Shown piece by piece: positions 41,003-50,264 of a stretch of 64,000 bases of DNA; position 1 is the stretch's first letter, and each line of letters opens with the position of its first letter. Below the pieces are notes generated by a model. It was not told where the DNA came from, did not search any database, and saw only the letters and a program-made list of their open reading frames with translations. The translations under genes and the position numbers were made by a program. This DNA comes from Vibrio brasiliensis LMG 20546 (GTDB lineage: Bacteria; Pseudomonadota; Gammaproteobacteria; Enterobacterales; Vibrionaceae). The stretch lies in contig NZ_AEVS01000014.1 of NCBI RefSeq assembly GCF_000189255.1, positions 62,001-126,000 of the forward strand, read 5' to 3'.

Positions 41003-42721
41003 ATGAAAAAGGATATCAAAAAGTCTTACCTTGCACGTAGCTTAGCACTGACATTTGCGCTTGCTGCAATCTCACCTGCTGCGCTAGCTGATATGGCTGC
41101 TGCGAAAAAATGGATGAGTGATGAGTTCACTCCTTCGACTCTGTCGAAAGAGGAACAGACGCAAGAGATGCAGTGGTTTATCGATGCTGCTAAGCCTTTC
41201 CAAGGTATGGAAATCAATGTTGCTTCTGAGACCATCACGACGCACGAGTACGAAGCGAAAGTGTTAGCAAAAGCTTTCTACGAAATCACAGGTATCAAGG
41301 TTAACCACGACCTTATTCAGGAAGGTGACGTAGTAGAGAAGTTACAGACTCAGATGCAGACTGGCCGTAATATTTACGATGGCTACATTAACGATTCCGA
41401 CTTGATTGGTACTCACGTTCGTTACGGTAAAGTTGTACCTATTTCAGACTTCATTGAAGGTGAAGGGAAGAGCGTAACCAACCCATATCTAGACCTGCCA
41501 GACTTTATCGGTCTGGACTTCACAACAGGTCCGGATGGTAAGCTTTACCAACTACCGGATCAGCAGTTTGCTAACCTGTACTGGTTCCGTGCAGACTGGT
41601 TTGAACGTGAAGATCTTAAAGCGAAATTCAAAAAAGAGTACGGCTATGAGCTGGGTGTACCACTAAACTGGTCTGCTTATGAAGATATCGCTGAGTTCTT
41701 TACCGATAAAGTAAAAACTATCGATGGAGAGCCTGTTTACGGTCACATGGACTACGGTAAGAAAGATCCTTCACTAGGCTGGCGTTTCACCGACTCATGG
41801 TTCTCTATGGCTGGTGCTGGCGATAAGGGTATTCCAAACGGTCTGCCAGTAGACGAGTGGGGCATCCGTATTGAAGGCTGTAAACCTGTTGGTTCAGATG
41901 TCGCTCGTGGCGGTGCTACCAATGGTCCGGCAGCGGTATATGCGACAACCAAATACGTTGACTGGCTCAAGCAGTACGCGCCACCAGAAGCTCAGGGTAT
42001 GACGTTTGGTGAAGCAGGTCCGGTTCCGGCTCAAGGTTCTATCGCTCAGCAAATCTTCTGGTACACCGCCTTTACTGCTGACATGACTAAGCCAGGACTA
42101 CCGGTCGTAAACGCAGACGGTACGCCTAAGTGGCGTATGGCTCCATCTCCACGTGGTCCTTACTGGGAAGATGGTATGAAGCTTGGTTACCAAGACGCGG
42201 GTTCTTGGACATTCCTTAACAGCACGCCGCTTGATCGTCGTCAGGCAGCCTGGCTATATGCTCAGTTTGTGGTCTCTAAATCAGTCAGTCTGAAGAAAAC
42301 TCTGGTTGGCCTAACGCCAATTCGTGAGTCAGACATCAACTCTGACGCGATGACGGAAGCGGCACCAAAACTGGGTGGTTTGGTTGAGTTCTACCGCAGT
42401 GATGCACGTAAACAGTGGACGCCAACGGGTACTAACGTTCCAGATTATCCGAAGCTAGCTCAGCTATGGTGGCAATACGTTTCTGAAGCGGCAAGTGGCG
42501 AGAAAACACCTCAGGAAGCTTTGGATGGCCTGGCGAAAGCACAAGACCGTGTACTTCAACGTCTGGAACGTAGTGGTGCGCAAGGTGAGTGTGGTCCTCA
42601 GCTAAATCCTAAGAAAGATCCAGATTACTGGCTATCTAAACTGGGGGCGCCAAAAGCGAAGCTGGCTAACGAAAAGCCACAGGGTAAAACTATCGCTTAT
42701 AAAGATCTCATCGCTCAATAA
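41003..42721 (+). CDS. glpV: Glycerol-type ABC transporter substrate-binding protein
   Basis: A 572-residue periplasmic protein with a signal peptide cut after SPAALA (near residue 29), then a binding-protein fold of the extracellular solute-binding type (VASETITTHEYEAKVLAKAF, PVYGHMDYGKKDPSLGWR). It is longer than common sugar-binding proteins (about 420), which is normal for the glycerol-type group. A gap of 115 bases separates it from the DUF2160 gene, enough for messenger RNA processing that would raise binding-protein output. A hairpin terminator follows. Confidence 0.88.
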   Translation: MKKDIKKSYLARSLALTFALAAISPAALADMAAAKKWMSDEFTPSTLSKEEQTQEMQWFIDAAKPFQGMEINVASETITTHEYEAKVLAKAFYEITGIKVNHDLIQEGDVVEKLQTQMQTGRNIYDGYINDSDLIGTHVRYGKVVPISDFIEGEGKSVTNPYLDLPDFIGLDFTTGPDGKLYQLPDQQFANLYWFRADWFEREDLKAKFKKEYGYELGVPLNWSAYEDIAEFFTDKVKTIDGEPVYGHMDYGKKDPSLGWRFTDSWFSMAGAGDKGIPNGLPVDEWGIRIEGCKPVGSDVARGGATNGPAAVYATTKYVDWLKQYAPPEAQGMTFGEAGPVPAQGSIAQQIFWYTAFTADMTKPGLPVVNADGTPKWRMAPSPRGPYWEDGMKLGYQDAGSWTFLNSTPLDRRQAAWLYAQFVVSKSVSLKKTLVGLTPIRESDINSDAMTEAAPKLGGLVEFYRSDARKQWTPTGTNVPDYPKLAQLWWQYVSEAASGEKTPQEALDGLAKAQDRVLQRLERSGAQGECGPQLNPKKDPDYWLSKLGAPKAKLANEKPQGKTIAYKDLIAQ

Positions 42722-42758
42722 TAGGTTTTCAAACACCTAATTGATGATTTCTCCCTCC

Positions 42759-42797
42759 TACCCGCTCTCGTCTGTCTAAGGCTTGAGCGGGTATTTT
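42759..42797 (+). terminator. Terminator of the glycerol-type ABC operon
   Basis: TACCCGCTC (42759-42767) pairs with GAGCGGGTA (42785-42793) around a 17-base loop, followed by TTTTG. The loop is long but the stem is GC-rich. Confidence 0.7.
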
Positions 42798-42891
42798 GAT
42801 TCGAGCCAAATCATACGCTTATATCACTCTTCAAATTTAGCAGCATGTGCTAGTCTCACCCTAGTTGCGGCAATAATAGTGTGAGTGCATT

Positions 42892-45800
42892 TTGTTTACT
42901 GTCTACCATTCCAACCAAGTGGATGTTTTAAAGTCCTTGCTTGTTGAGCTTGTACGGCTCAACCCATTAGCCAATCCATTTGAACAAGAGCAGATCCTGG
43001 TTCAGAGCCCGGGTATGTCTCAGTGGCTTAAAATGGAGTTAGCCAAAGAGTTTGGAGTGGCGGCAAGCATTGAATTTCCGCTCCCGGCGACCTTTATCTG
43101 GAACATGTTCACTGAGGTTCTGCCAGATGTGCCGAAACGAAGTGCCTTCAATAAAGAGTCAATGACCTGGAAGTTGATGCACATCCTGCCGGGGTTATTG
43201 GATCAGCCACAATTTGAACCGCTTAAACACTATCTTGAACAAGACGAAGACAGCTCTAAGCTCTATCAGCTGTCGGAGAAAATTGCCGATATTTTCGATG
43301 GTTATCTGGTTTACCGACCAGAGTGGATTGCCAGTTGGGAAGCGGGACAAACCGTTCTGGAGCTAGAAGATGAGCACCCATGGCAGCCGATCTTATGGCA
43401 GGCACTTTATGATCATACCGTCGCGCTAGGTCAGTCACCGTATCATCGTGCCAACCTGTACGAGCACTTTATCGATACGCTGGAAAGCAGCCAGGCGAAC
43501 TTTGACCATCTCCCTAAGCGACTGTTTGTGTTTGGTATCACGTCTTTACCTCCACGCTATATGGATGCGTTAAAAGCGATCGGTGAACACATTGATGTTC
43601 ACTTGATGTTTACCAACCCATGTCGTTACTACTGGGGGGAAGTGCGGGACAGAAAGTTCTTAGCTCGCTTAGCAGCCAAACACCGTAAACATGTGGTGTG
43701 GAATCAGGATCATTCTGAGCAGCATGGCGAAAGCGAACAGCTCAAAGGCAGTTTAGAAGACAACGTCATTGATGAACTGCATACCGACGCAGTTGGCAAC
43801 AGTTTACTGGCCTCTATGGGTAAGTTGGGACGCGATAACATGTATTTGTTGTCACAGCTTGAGTCGAATGAGATTGAAGCGTTTGTTGATGTAGAGCGCG
43901 ATAGCCTGCTCCATCAACTGCAAGCGGATATCCTTAATCTGGAAGAGCATCAGGATGATCACCAACTCGATAGCAGCAGCCATAAACAGGTTGTTTTAGC
44001 CGACGATAAATCGCTGACACTGCATGCCTGCCATAGCCCGATGCGTGAAGTGGAAGTGCTACATGATCAGCTATTGTCGATGTTTGATGCCGATCCATCG
44101 CTCAAGCCGCGCGATATTATCGTTATGGTGTCTGACATCAATGCCTACAGCCCTGCGATTCAGGCGGTATTTGGTAACGCGCCCGGTGAGCGTTTCATTC
44201 CTTACTCGATTTCTGACCGCACGGCTGATCAGGAAAGCCCAATCCTCAATGCCTTTATGCAGTTAGTCAACTTACCCAATACCCGTTGTCTGGCCTCTGA
44301 GCTACTTGAACTACTTGAAACTCCTGCGGTGTTAGCTCGATTTGAACTGACTGAAGATGAATTCATTCTGGCTAAGCAGTGGGTCGAAGAGTCCGGCATT
44401 CGCTGGGGATTAAACTCGTCGACCAGCCAAGAGTTTGAGCTCCCGGCAACTGAGCAAAATACCTGGCAGTTTGGCATTGAGCGTATGCTGCTTGGTTATG
44501 CGATGCCGCATAGTGCCGGTCTGTTTGAGTCTAACTCAGGCGCATTGGCTCCTTATAATGAAGTTCAGGGAATGGGCGCCGAACTGGCGGGTAAACTGGC
44601 GCACTTTATTGAGACCATCAGCGATTATCGCCAAAAGCTACAACTGATTCAGTCAATTGATAGCTGGAGAGAAGTGCTGACAGTATTGCTTGATGACTTT
44701 TTCTCAGTAGAACTGGAAGGTGAGGCAGCGCTGAAATCGATTCGCGATACCTTAGCTAATCTAAAAGAACAACTTACAGATGCTGCCTTTGAGCAGAACC
44801 TGGCGCCCGCGATTATCGCTCAGTATCTACATAACAAACTGGCAGGTACTCGCGTTAGTCAGCGATTCTTAGCTGGGCAGGTCAACTTCTGTACCCTGAT
44901 GCCGATGCGTTCGATTCCATTCAGAGCGGTCTGTTTGCTGGGTATGAACGACGGTATTTATCCGCGTTCAGTGCCACCAGAAGGCTTTGACCTGATGAAC
45001 GGACGTGCCAAGCCCGGTGATCGTTCTCGTCGCGATGATGACCGCTACCTGTTTTTGGAAGCAATGTTGTCAGCACAACAAACCTTGTATATCAGTTACG
45101 TTGGCCGCTCAATTCAGGATAACACCGAAAGGGTACCGTCAGTATTGGTGTCAGAGTTGATGGAATACTGTCAGCAGAACTACTGTTTGCAGGGGGATGA
45201 GTCGCTGCCAAGTGATGATTCGGGCAATAAATTGCTACGCCAGTTGGTCAACAGCCATTCAATGGTGCCGTTTAGCGCCAACGCATTTATCGGCAAGCAG
45301 CCGAGTTATGCCAAAGAGTGGTTACCAGCGGCAAACAGGCAAGGGCAGAGTGGTGGAGAATTTAATCGTCAGCTTCAGGATTACCTACTGGATGCCACTT
45401 ATCCCCTTGAGCTGGATTTGGTTGAATTACAACGTTTCTGGCGCTTGCCAGTGCAGTATTTCTTTAACCGTCGTTTAAAAGTGATGTTCGAGCCGCCACT
45501 ACCGGTCATGGAAGACGATGAGCCGTTCGTTCTGGATGGACTGGAAAGCTACCAGATGCGCGATGGCTTGCTAGATAGCTTACTGAAACACAGATTGTCA
45601 GGCTCACAGGATACCAAAGCGATCATAAAGACATTTGTTGAGCAGCAGCGTGCGCAAGGAAAACTGCCTGTTGGTGCCTTCGGTGACATCGAGTTTGAGA
45701 CCAATCGGGTTCAGGCTGAAGAGCTGGTCGAGAAGCTGACCTTCTTATGTGGAACCGAGAGTGACGATCTCGAAATCAAACTGACTTTTGATGTGCTGGG

Positions 45801-46350
45801 TTCCGATAAGCTGGTTAACCTGACGGGTTGGCTGACACAGAATTACCAATCCGGCCTAATCCGTTTCCGCAGCGGTAAGATACGCGCGCAGGACTACTTA
45901 TCTGCCTGGATTGATCATCTGGCAATGTCTGCAATGTCGGTGAGCAAGCCAACTCATATGATTGGCTATGACCGTAAAGAGGGCGTAGTACACCTGGTCT
46001 ATCCGGCAATTGCTGATTCGGAACATGCAAAGCATCTGCTGGCTGAACTGGTGCGTCTGTTTTATCAGGGGATGACTGAGCCACTATGCTATTTTCCTAA
46101 GACCTCACTGGCTTGCGTTGAAGCTGGCTTCAGCCGGGGTAAGTGGGTCGATGATGAAGAGAAGTCTCTGAAGAAGATGGCAGACACCTTCAATGATAGC
46201 TATATGGCGACGGGCGAAGGGGCTAATCCGTATATCGCTCGAATCTGGCCTAACTGGAATGATGAGCTCGCAGCTCAGGTGCGTACTATTTCTGCGTTAG
46301 TGCTTCAGGCGCCACGTTTAGCGGCGACAGACAGTGAAGATATGCAGTAG
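42892..46350 (+). CDS. recC: Exodeoxyribonuclease V subunit RecC
   Basis: RecC scans for the Chi sequence in the RecBCD helicase-nuclease that processes double-strand breaks. The 1152 residues match the family (E. coli 1122) from the first residues (MFTVYHSNQVDVL against MLRVYHSN) through VQSPGMSQWLKMEL and FPLPATFIWNMF. The only start that fits the alignment is TTG at 42892, and the ribosome binding site is poor (GTGAG), which suggests low expression. The Chi sequence recognised cannot be read from the protein here. recB follows after a 294-base gap. Confidence 0.95.
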   Translation: MFTVYHSNQVDVLKSLLVELVRLNPLANPFEQEQILVQSPGMSQWLKMELAKEFGVAASIEFPLPATFIWNMFTEVLPDVPKRSAFNKESMTWKLMHILPGLLDQPQFEPLKHYLEQDEDSSKLYQLSEKIADIFDGYLVYRPEWIASWEAGQTVLELEDEHPWQPILWQALYDHTVALGQSPYHRANLYEHFIDTLESSQANFDHLPKRLFVFGITSLPPRYMDALKAIGEHIDVHLMFTNPCRYYWGEVRDRKFLARLAAKHRKHVVWNQDHSEQHGESEQLKGSLEDNVIDELHTDAVGNSLLASMGKLGRDNMYLLSQLESNEIEAFVDVERDSLLHQLQADILNLEEHQDDHQLDSSSHKQVVLADDKSLTLHACHSPMREVEVLHDQLLSMFDADPSLKPRDIIVMVSDINAYSPAIQAVFGNAPGERFIPYSISDRTADQESPILNAFMQLVNLPNTRCLASELLELLETPAVLARFELTEDEFILAKQWVEESGIRWGLNSSTSQEFELPATEQNTWQFGIERMLLGYAMPHSAGLFESNSGALAPYNEVQGMGAELAGKLAHFIETISDYRQKLQLIQSIDSWREVLTVLLDDFFSVELEGEAALKSIRDTLANLKEQLTDAAFEQNLAPAIIAQYLHNKLAGTRVSQRFLAGQVNFCTLMPMRSIPFRAVCLLGMNDGIYPRSVPPEGFDLMNGRAKPGDRSRRDDDRYLFLEAMLSAQQTLYISYVGRSIQDNTERVPSVLVSELMEYCQQNYCLQGDESLPSDDSGNKLLRQLVNSHSMVPFSANAFIGKQPSYAKEWLPAANRQGQSGGEFNRQLQDYLLDATYPLELDLVELQRFWRLPVQYFFNRRLKVMFEPPLPVMEDDEPFVLDGLESYQMRDGLLDSLLKHRLSGSQDTKAIIKTFVEQQRAQGKLPVGAFGDIEFETNRVQAEELVEKLTFLCGTESDDLEIKLTFDVLGSDKLVNLTGWLTQNYQSGLIRFRSGKIRAQDYLSAWIDHLAMSAMSVSKPTHMIGYDRKEGVVHLVYPAIADSEHAKHLLAELVRLFYQGMTEPLCYFPKTSLACVEAGFSRGKWVDDEEKSLKKMADTFNDSYMATGEGANPYIARIWPNWNDELAAQVRTISALVLQAPRLAATDSEDMQ

Positions 46351-46644
46351 TCGGGATGGTAAGAGAAGTAGGTGGCCGCCAGTAAATCATTATAGTGTAG
46401 GGCGTTCGCTGTACGGCCACAGGTCAGAGGGACCATGATTCTTTTGGTTTGTTGCAAGTGCGGTTAGCTGTCGTTAGCCACCGTTGCTCAACACATGGCG
46501 CGCATACTAACGGTTAGAACGATGTTCTGCCGTGAGAAAGATCTCATAAAGTCCTAACTATTTAGGCGTTTAGAGTAATTACAATCGTTTTTAAGTCTGG
46601 ATCACATTTGGATCTTGGGTTTTAAGTAGAAAGGTAGAAATTTT
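46351..46644. other. Non-coding gap recC-recB
   Basis: E. coli has ptrA at this place. Here 294 bases show no coding frame. The short frame opening at 46435 stops after about ten codons, and several GC-rich inverted fragments (for example GGTGGCCGCC, GTTAGC repeats) do not build a strong terminator. A promoter for recB-recD is likely in the AT-rich half after 46550, but no clear -35/-10 pair was found. Confidence 0.45.
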
Positions 46645-49600
46645 ATGACAGCAACGTCAATGGTGACTCCGCTCAATGCCATGACTTTTCCTCTGCATGG
46701 TGCTCGACTGATTGAAGCATCGGCGGGTACAGGTAAGACATTTACCATCGCTGGCTTATACCTAAGATTGCTTTTGGGTCACGGTAGTCCGGAAACCAAA
46801 CACCAAGTTCCCTTGACTGTCGATCAGATTCTGGTCGTGACCTTTACTGAAGCAGCGACCGCAGAACTGCGCGACCGGATTCGTGCACGTATTCATGATG
46901 CTCGGCTGGCATTTGCGCGTGGGCAGAGTGGTGATCCAGTCATCCAGCCACTACTGGAAGAGGTGAGTGATCATAAGCAAGCTGCGGATATTCTCCTTCA
47001 GGCGGAAAGACAGATGGATGAAGCCGCTGTCTACACGATCCACGGTTTCTGTCAGCGTATGCTGACGCAAAATGCCTTCGAATCAGGCAGTCGTTTTAAC
47101 AATGAATTTGTTACCGATGAGAGTCATCTCAAGGCTCAGGTGGTCGCGGATTACTGGCGACGTAATTTCTACCCATTACCGCTAAATCTGGCTGGTGAAG
47201 TTCGCCGTATCTGGAATGCGCCGTCTGACTTGTTGCGTGAAATTTCTAATTATCTGACTGGTTCGCCACTGAGCCTTTCAGTTGCGGCTATGAGTGGCAG
47301 TTTGGCTGACCTGCATCAGCAAAATCTTGAGCGTATTGATGCATTAAAGCAGCTATGGCGTAGCCATCAGGACGACCTGTTTGCAGTGATTAATGACTCA
47401 GACGTTAACAAGCGCAGCTACACCAAAAAGTCACTGCCAGCCTGGTTAGAGGAAGTAAACCTCTGGGCGGCGACTGAAACCACAGGCTATGATTATCCGG
47501 ACAAGCTGGAGCGATTTTCCCAGCAGGTACTGTTTGATAAGACGCCGAAAGGTACAGCGCCACAGCACCCAATGTTCGTCGCGATTGAAGAATTCCTCGC
47601 TAACCCGATCAGTCTTAAAGCGCCAATTCTTGCTCATGCCATTGAGCACTGTAGAGCCATGTTGGCGAAAGCCAAGCAGCAAAAACAGTGGCTATCGTTT
47701 GATGACCTGCTGACCAATCTTTCAGCGGCGATTGATGGTGATGAATCTGAGCTGCTGGCTGAACGTATCCGAACCCTGTATCCGGTTGCGATGATCGATG
47801 AATTCCAGGATACCGACCCTCTTCAGTACAGCATTTTTAGCCGTATCTACCTTGAGCATCCGCAGTGCGGCTTGTTTATGATTGGCGACCCTAAGCAGGC
47901 GATTTACGGTTTCCGCGGTGCAGATATTTTTACCTATATTAAGGCGCGTAAGCAGGTCTCATCACACTTTACTCTCGGTACCAACTGGCGTTCGAGTGCC
48001 GATATGGTTGCCGCGGTTAACCAGATTTTTGAGCTGCCAGACAGCCCTTTTATCTATGATCAGGACATTCCATTTCTTCCGGTTAACCATAGTCCAAACG
48101 CTCTACAGCGCGTTTGGACTATCGGTGGTCAAAAACAACCTGCTCTGACTTACTGGTTGCAAGACGCAGAAGATAAACCGCTGCCAAAAGGTGAATACCT
48201 GCAGGCGATGGCGAAAGCGAGTGCTGACCAAATCCAGACGATCCTGGCTGCAGCGCAAGATCAACAAGCCTATTTTGAAAATGGCGAAAACAAGCATGTG
48301 ATACAGGCTGGGGATATAGCCGTTCTGGTACGTACTGGTAGTGAAGGTCGTATGGTTAAAGAGGCGCTCGCTAAGCAGGGGATTGCCAGTGTTTATCTCT
48401 CCAACCGAGACAGTGTTTTCACTTCGCTGGTGGCACAGGATATTCAGCGTTTACTTCAGGCGGTACTGACGCCAGAAAATGACCGCGCCTTACGTGCCAG
48501 CCTGGCTTCTGAGATATTTGCGCTTGATGCAGGAACACTCGACAAACTCAACAATGATGAGAACGAGTGGGAAAGCGCGATTAACGAATTTAAAGAGTAT
48601 CGCAAGCTATGGACACAGCGAGGTGTGCTGCCAATGTTGCGCAGTGTGATGAGCAAGCGACACATCGCCGAGCGTCTGTTGGAAGAAGAGGCCGGTGAGC
48701 GCAATCTGACGGATTTAATGCACATTGGTGAGTTACTGCAGCAAGCGAGTCAGGACGTTGAAAGTGACCATGGTCTGCTACGTTGGCTGGCTCAGGCAAT
48801 TAGTGATGCGCAAAACGGACTCGGTGGCAGTGAAGACCAGATTCAACGTTTGGAATCAGAACGTAATCTGGTGCAAATCGTTACTATCCATAAATCAAAA
48901 GGTCTTGAGTATGACCTGGTCTTTTTGCCATTTGTTCTCAGCTATCGCGAAGCCAGTGAGGCGAAATACTACGATGCGGCTCAGGACCAGACGATTCTTG
49001 ATATTGCCCGGCAGGATGCTTCACTTGCACAGGCTGACAAAGAGCGTTTAGCGGAAGACTTACGTTTGATCTACGTAGCGCTGACCCGTGCTGTTTATGG
49101 CTGTTATGTAGGTGCAGCACCACTACGTAACGGACGTTCAACCAAAGAGCCTACTGGCGTCCATCACAGTGCTATGGGCTACCTGCTGCAAAATGGCCAG
49201 CAGGGTGGAATTAACGACTTAACTCTAGCGGTTCAAAAACATGTTGATGGCCTGAGTAGTGTTGCGATCTCCGATCTGCCTGAAACACATCAACAGCCAT
49301 TGGTGTTACAGCAAGAGTCGCAGCAGCAACTTATTGCCAGTGAACTGAGCAATGAAATCGATCGTAACTGGCGCATTACCAGTTATTCAGGGCTGATTAA
49401 GCAAGGCTCACATCACAGTGATGAAGCTTACACCGACCTGATGCACCTTGATATCGACTCTTCCGATGAAGAGGACCAGGATGAAATGGTTGAACCGGAA
49501 ATGTCGATTTTCACTTTCCCTCGCGGTGCCAGACCCGGCACCTTTCTGCATACCCTATTTGAAGAGGTGGAGTTTACTCAGCCTGCAACCAGCGAAGAAA

Positions 49601-50262
49601 ATAGCACCATCATCATCCAGCTACTGGAAAGTGAGCAGTTAGATATCAATTGGTTGCCAGTGCTCCAGCAACTTATCGATACAGTACTGGCGACCCCTTT
49701 AGATGGTAAGTCATTGCTGTTAAACCAGAAAGGCCCAAGCCAGCGACTGGTTGAAATGGAGTTTTTATTGCCGATTGAAGTATTGGCTGCGCCGGCACTT
49801 AATCGAGTTATTCAGCGTCATGATCCACTCTCGGCGAAGGCTGGTGACTTAGGTTTCCATACGGTACAAGGCATGCTGAAAGGCTTTATTGATTTGGTGT
49901 TTGAGCATCAGGGCAAATACTACGTTTTAGACTGGAAATCGAATCACTTAGGCGATGAGGTGAGCTTTTATCATGGGCAAGCACTGAAAAATGCGATGGC
50001 CGATCACCGTTATGATCTTCAGTATCAGATTTATGCTCTGGCATTGCACCGCTTCTTACGCAGTCGCATTGCTGACTATGACTACCAGCAACATTTTGGT
50101 GGTGTTTACTACCTGTTCTTACGTGGCATGGATGGTGCCAGTGATCATGGGGTATTTTCTGCGAAACCGAGTTTGGAGTTTTTAACGGATATGGACAAGT
50201 TGATCGATGGTGAGCCTATCGATGCCAAACACAATAGTGCAGGCCAGATGGAGTTACTGTAA
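46645..50262 (+). CDS. recB: Exodeoxyribonuclease V subunit RecB
   Basis: RecB is the 3'-5' helicase and the only nuclease of RecBCD. The 1205 residues begin with the helicase motif I ASAGTGKT near residue 30, with later motifs DEFQDTDPLQ, GDPKQAIYGFRGAD and VTIHKSKGLEYDLVFLPF. The C-terminal nuclease domain has GFIDLVF and VLDWKSNHLG carrying the catalytic Asp, Asp and Lys. All key residues are intact. recD starts two bases after its stop, so the two are translated together. Confidence 0.97.
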   Translation: MTATSMVTPLNAMTFPLHGARLIEASAGTGKTFTIAGLYLRLLLGHGSPETKHQVPLTVDQILVVTFTEAATAELRDRIRARIHDARLAFARGQSGDPVIQPLLEEVSDHKQAADILLQAERQMDEAAVYTIHGFCQRMLTQNAFESGSRFNNEFVTDESHLKAQVVADYWRRNFYPLPLNLAGEVRRIWNAPSDLLREISNYLTGSPLSLSVAAMSGSLADLHQQNLERIDALKQLWRSHQDDLFAVINDSDVNKRSYTKKSLPAWLEEVNLWAATETTGYDYPDKLERFSQQVLFDKTPKGTAPQHPMFVAIEEFLANPISLKAPILAHAIEHCRAMLAKAKQQKQWLSFDDLLTNLSAAIDGDESELLAERIRTLYPVAMIDEFQDTDPLQYSIFSRIYLEHPQCGLFMIGDPKQAIYGFRGADIFTYIKARKQVSSHFTLGTNWRSSADMVAAVNQIFELPDSPFIYDQDIPFLPVNHSPNALQRVWTIGGQKQPALTYWLQDAEDKPLPKGEYLQAMAKASADQIQTILAAAQDQQAYFENGENKHVIQAGDIAVLVRTGSEGRMVKEALAKQGIASVYLSNRDSVFTSLVAQDIQRLLQAVLTPENDRALRASLASEIFALDAGTLDKLNNDENEWESAINEFKEYRKLWTQRGVLPMLRSVMSKRHIAERLLEEEAGERNLTDLMHIGELLQQASQDVESDHGLLRWLAQAISDAQNGLGGSEDQIQRLESERNLVQIVTIHKSKGLEYDLVFLPFVLSYREASEAKYYDAAQDQTILDIARQDASLAQADKERLAEDLRLIYVALTRAVYGCYVGAAPLRNGRSTKEPTGVHHSAMGYLLQNGQQGGINDLTLAVQKHVDGLSSVAISDLPETHQQPLVLQQESQQQLIASELSNEIDRNWRITSYSGLIKQGSHHSDEAYTDLMHLDIDSSDEEDQDEMVEPEMSIFTFPRGARPGTFLHTLFEEVEFTQPATSEENSTIIIQLLESEQLDINWLPVLQQLIDTVLATPLDGKSLLLNQKGPSQRLVEMEFLLPIEVLAAPALNRVIQRHDPLSAKAGDLGFHTVQGMLKGFIDLVFEHQGKYYVLDWKSNHLGDEVSFYHGQALKNAMADHRYDLQYQIYALALHRFLRSRIADYDYQQHFGGVYYLFLRGMDGASDHGVFSAKPSLEFLTDMDKLIDGEPIDAKHNSAGQMELL

Positions 50263-50264
50263 TC

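Noticed and set aside
46351-46644. Remnant of ptrA between recC and recB
   Set aside because: No translated stretch in any frame resembles the M16 protease; the gap looks simply intergenic.
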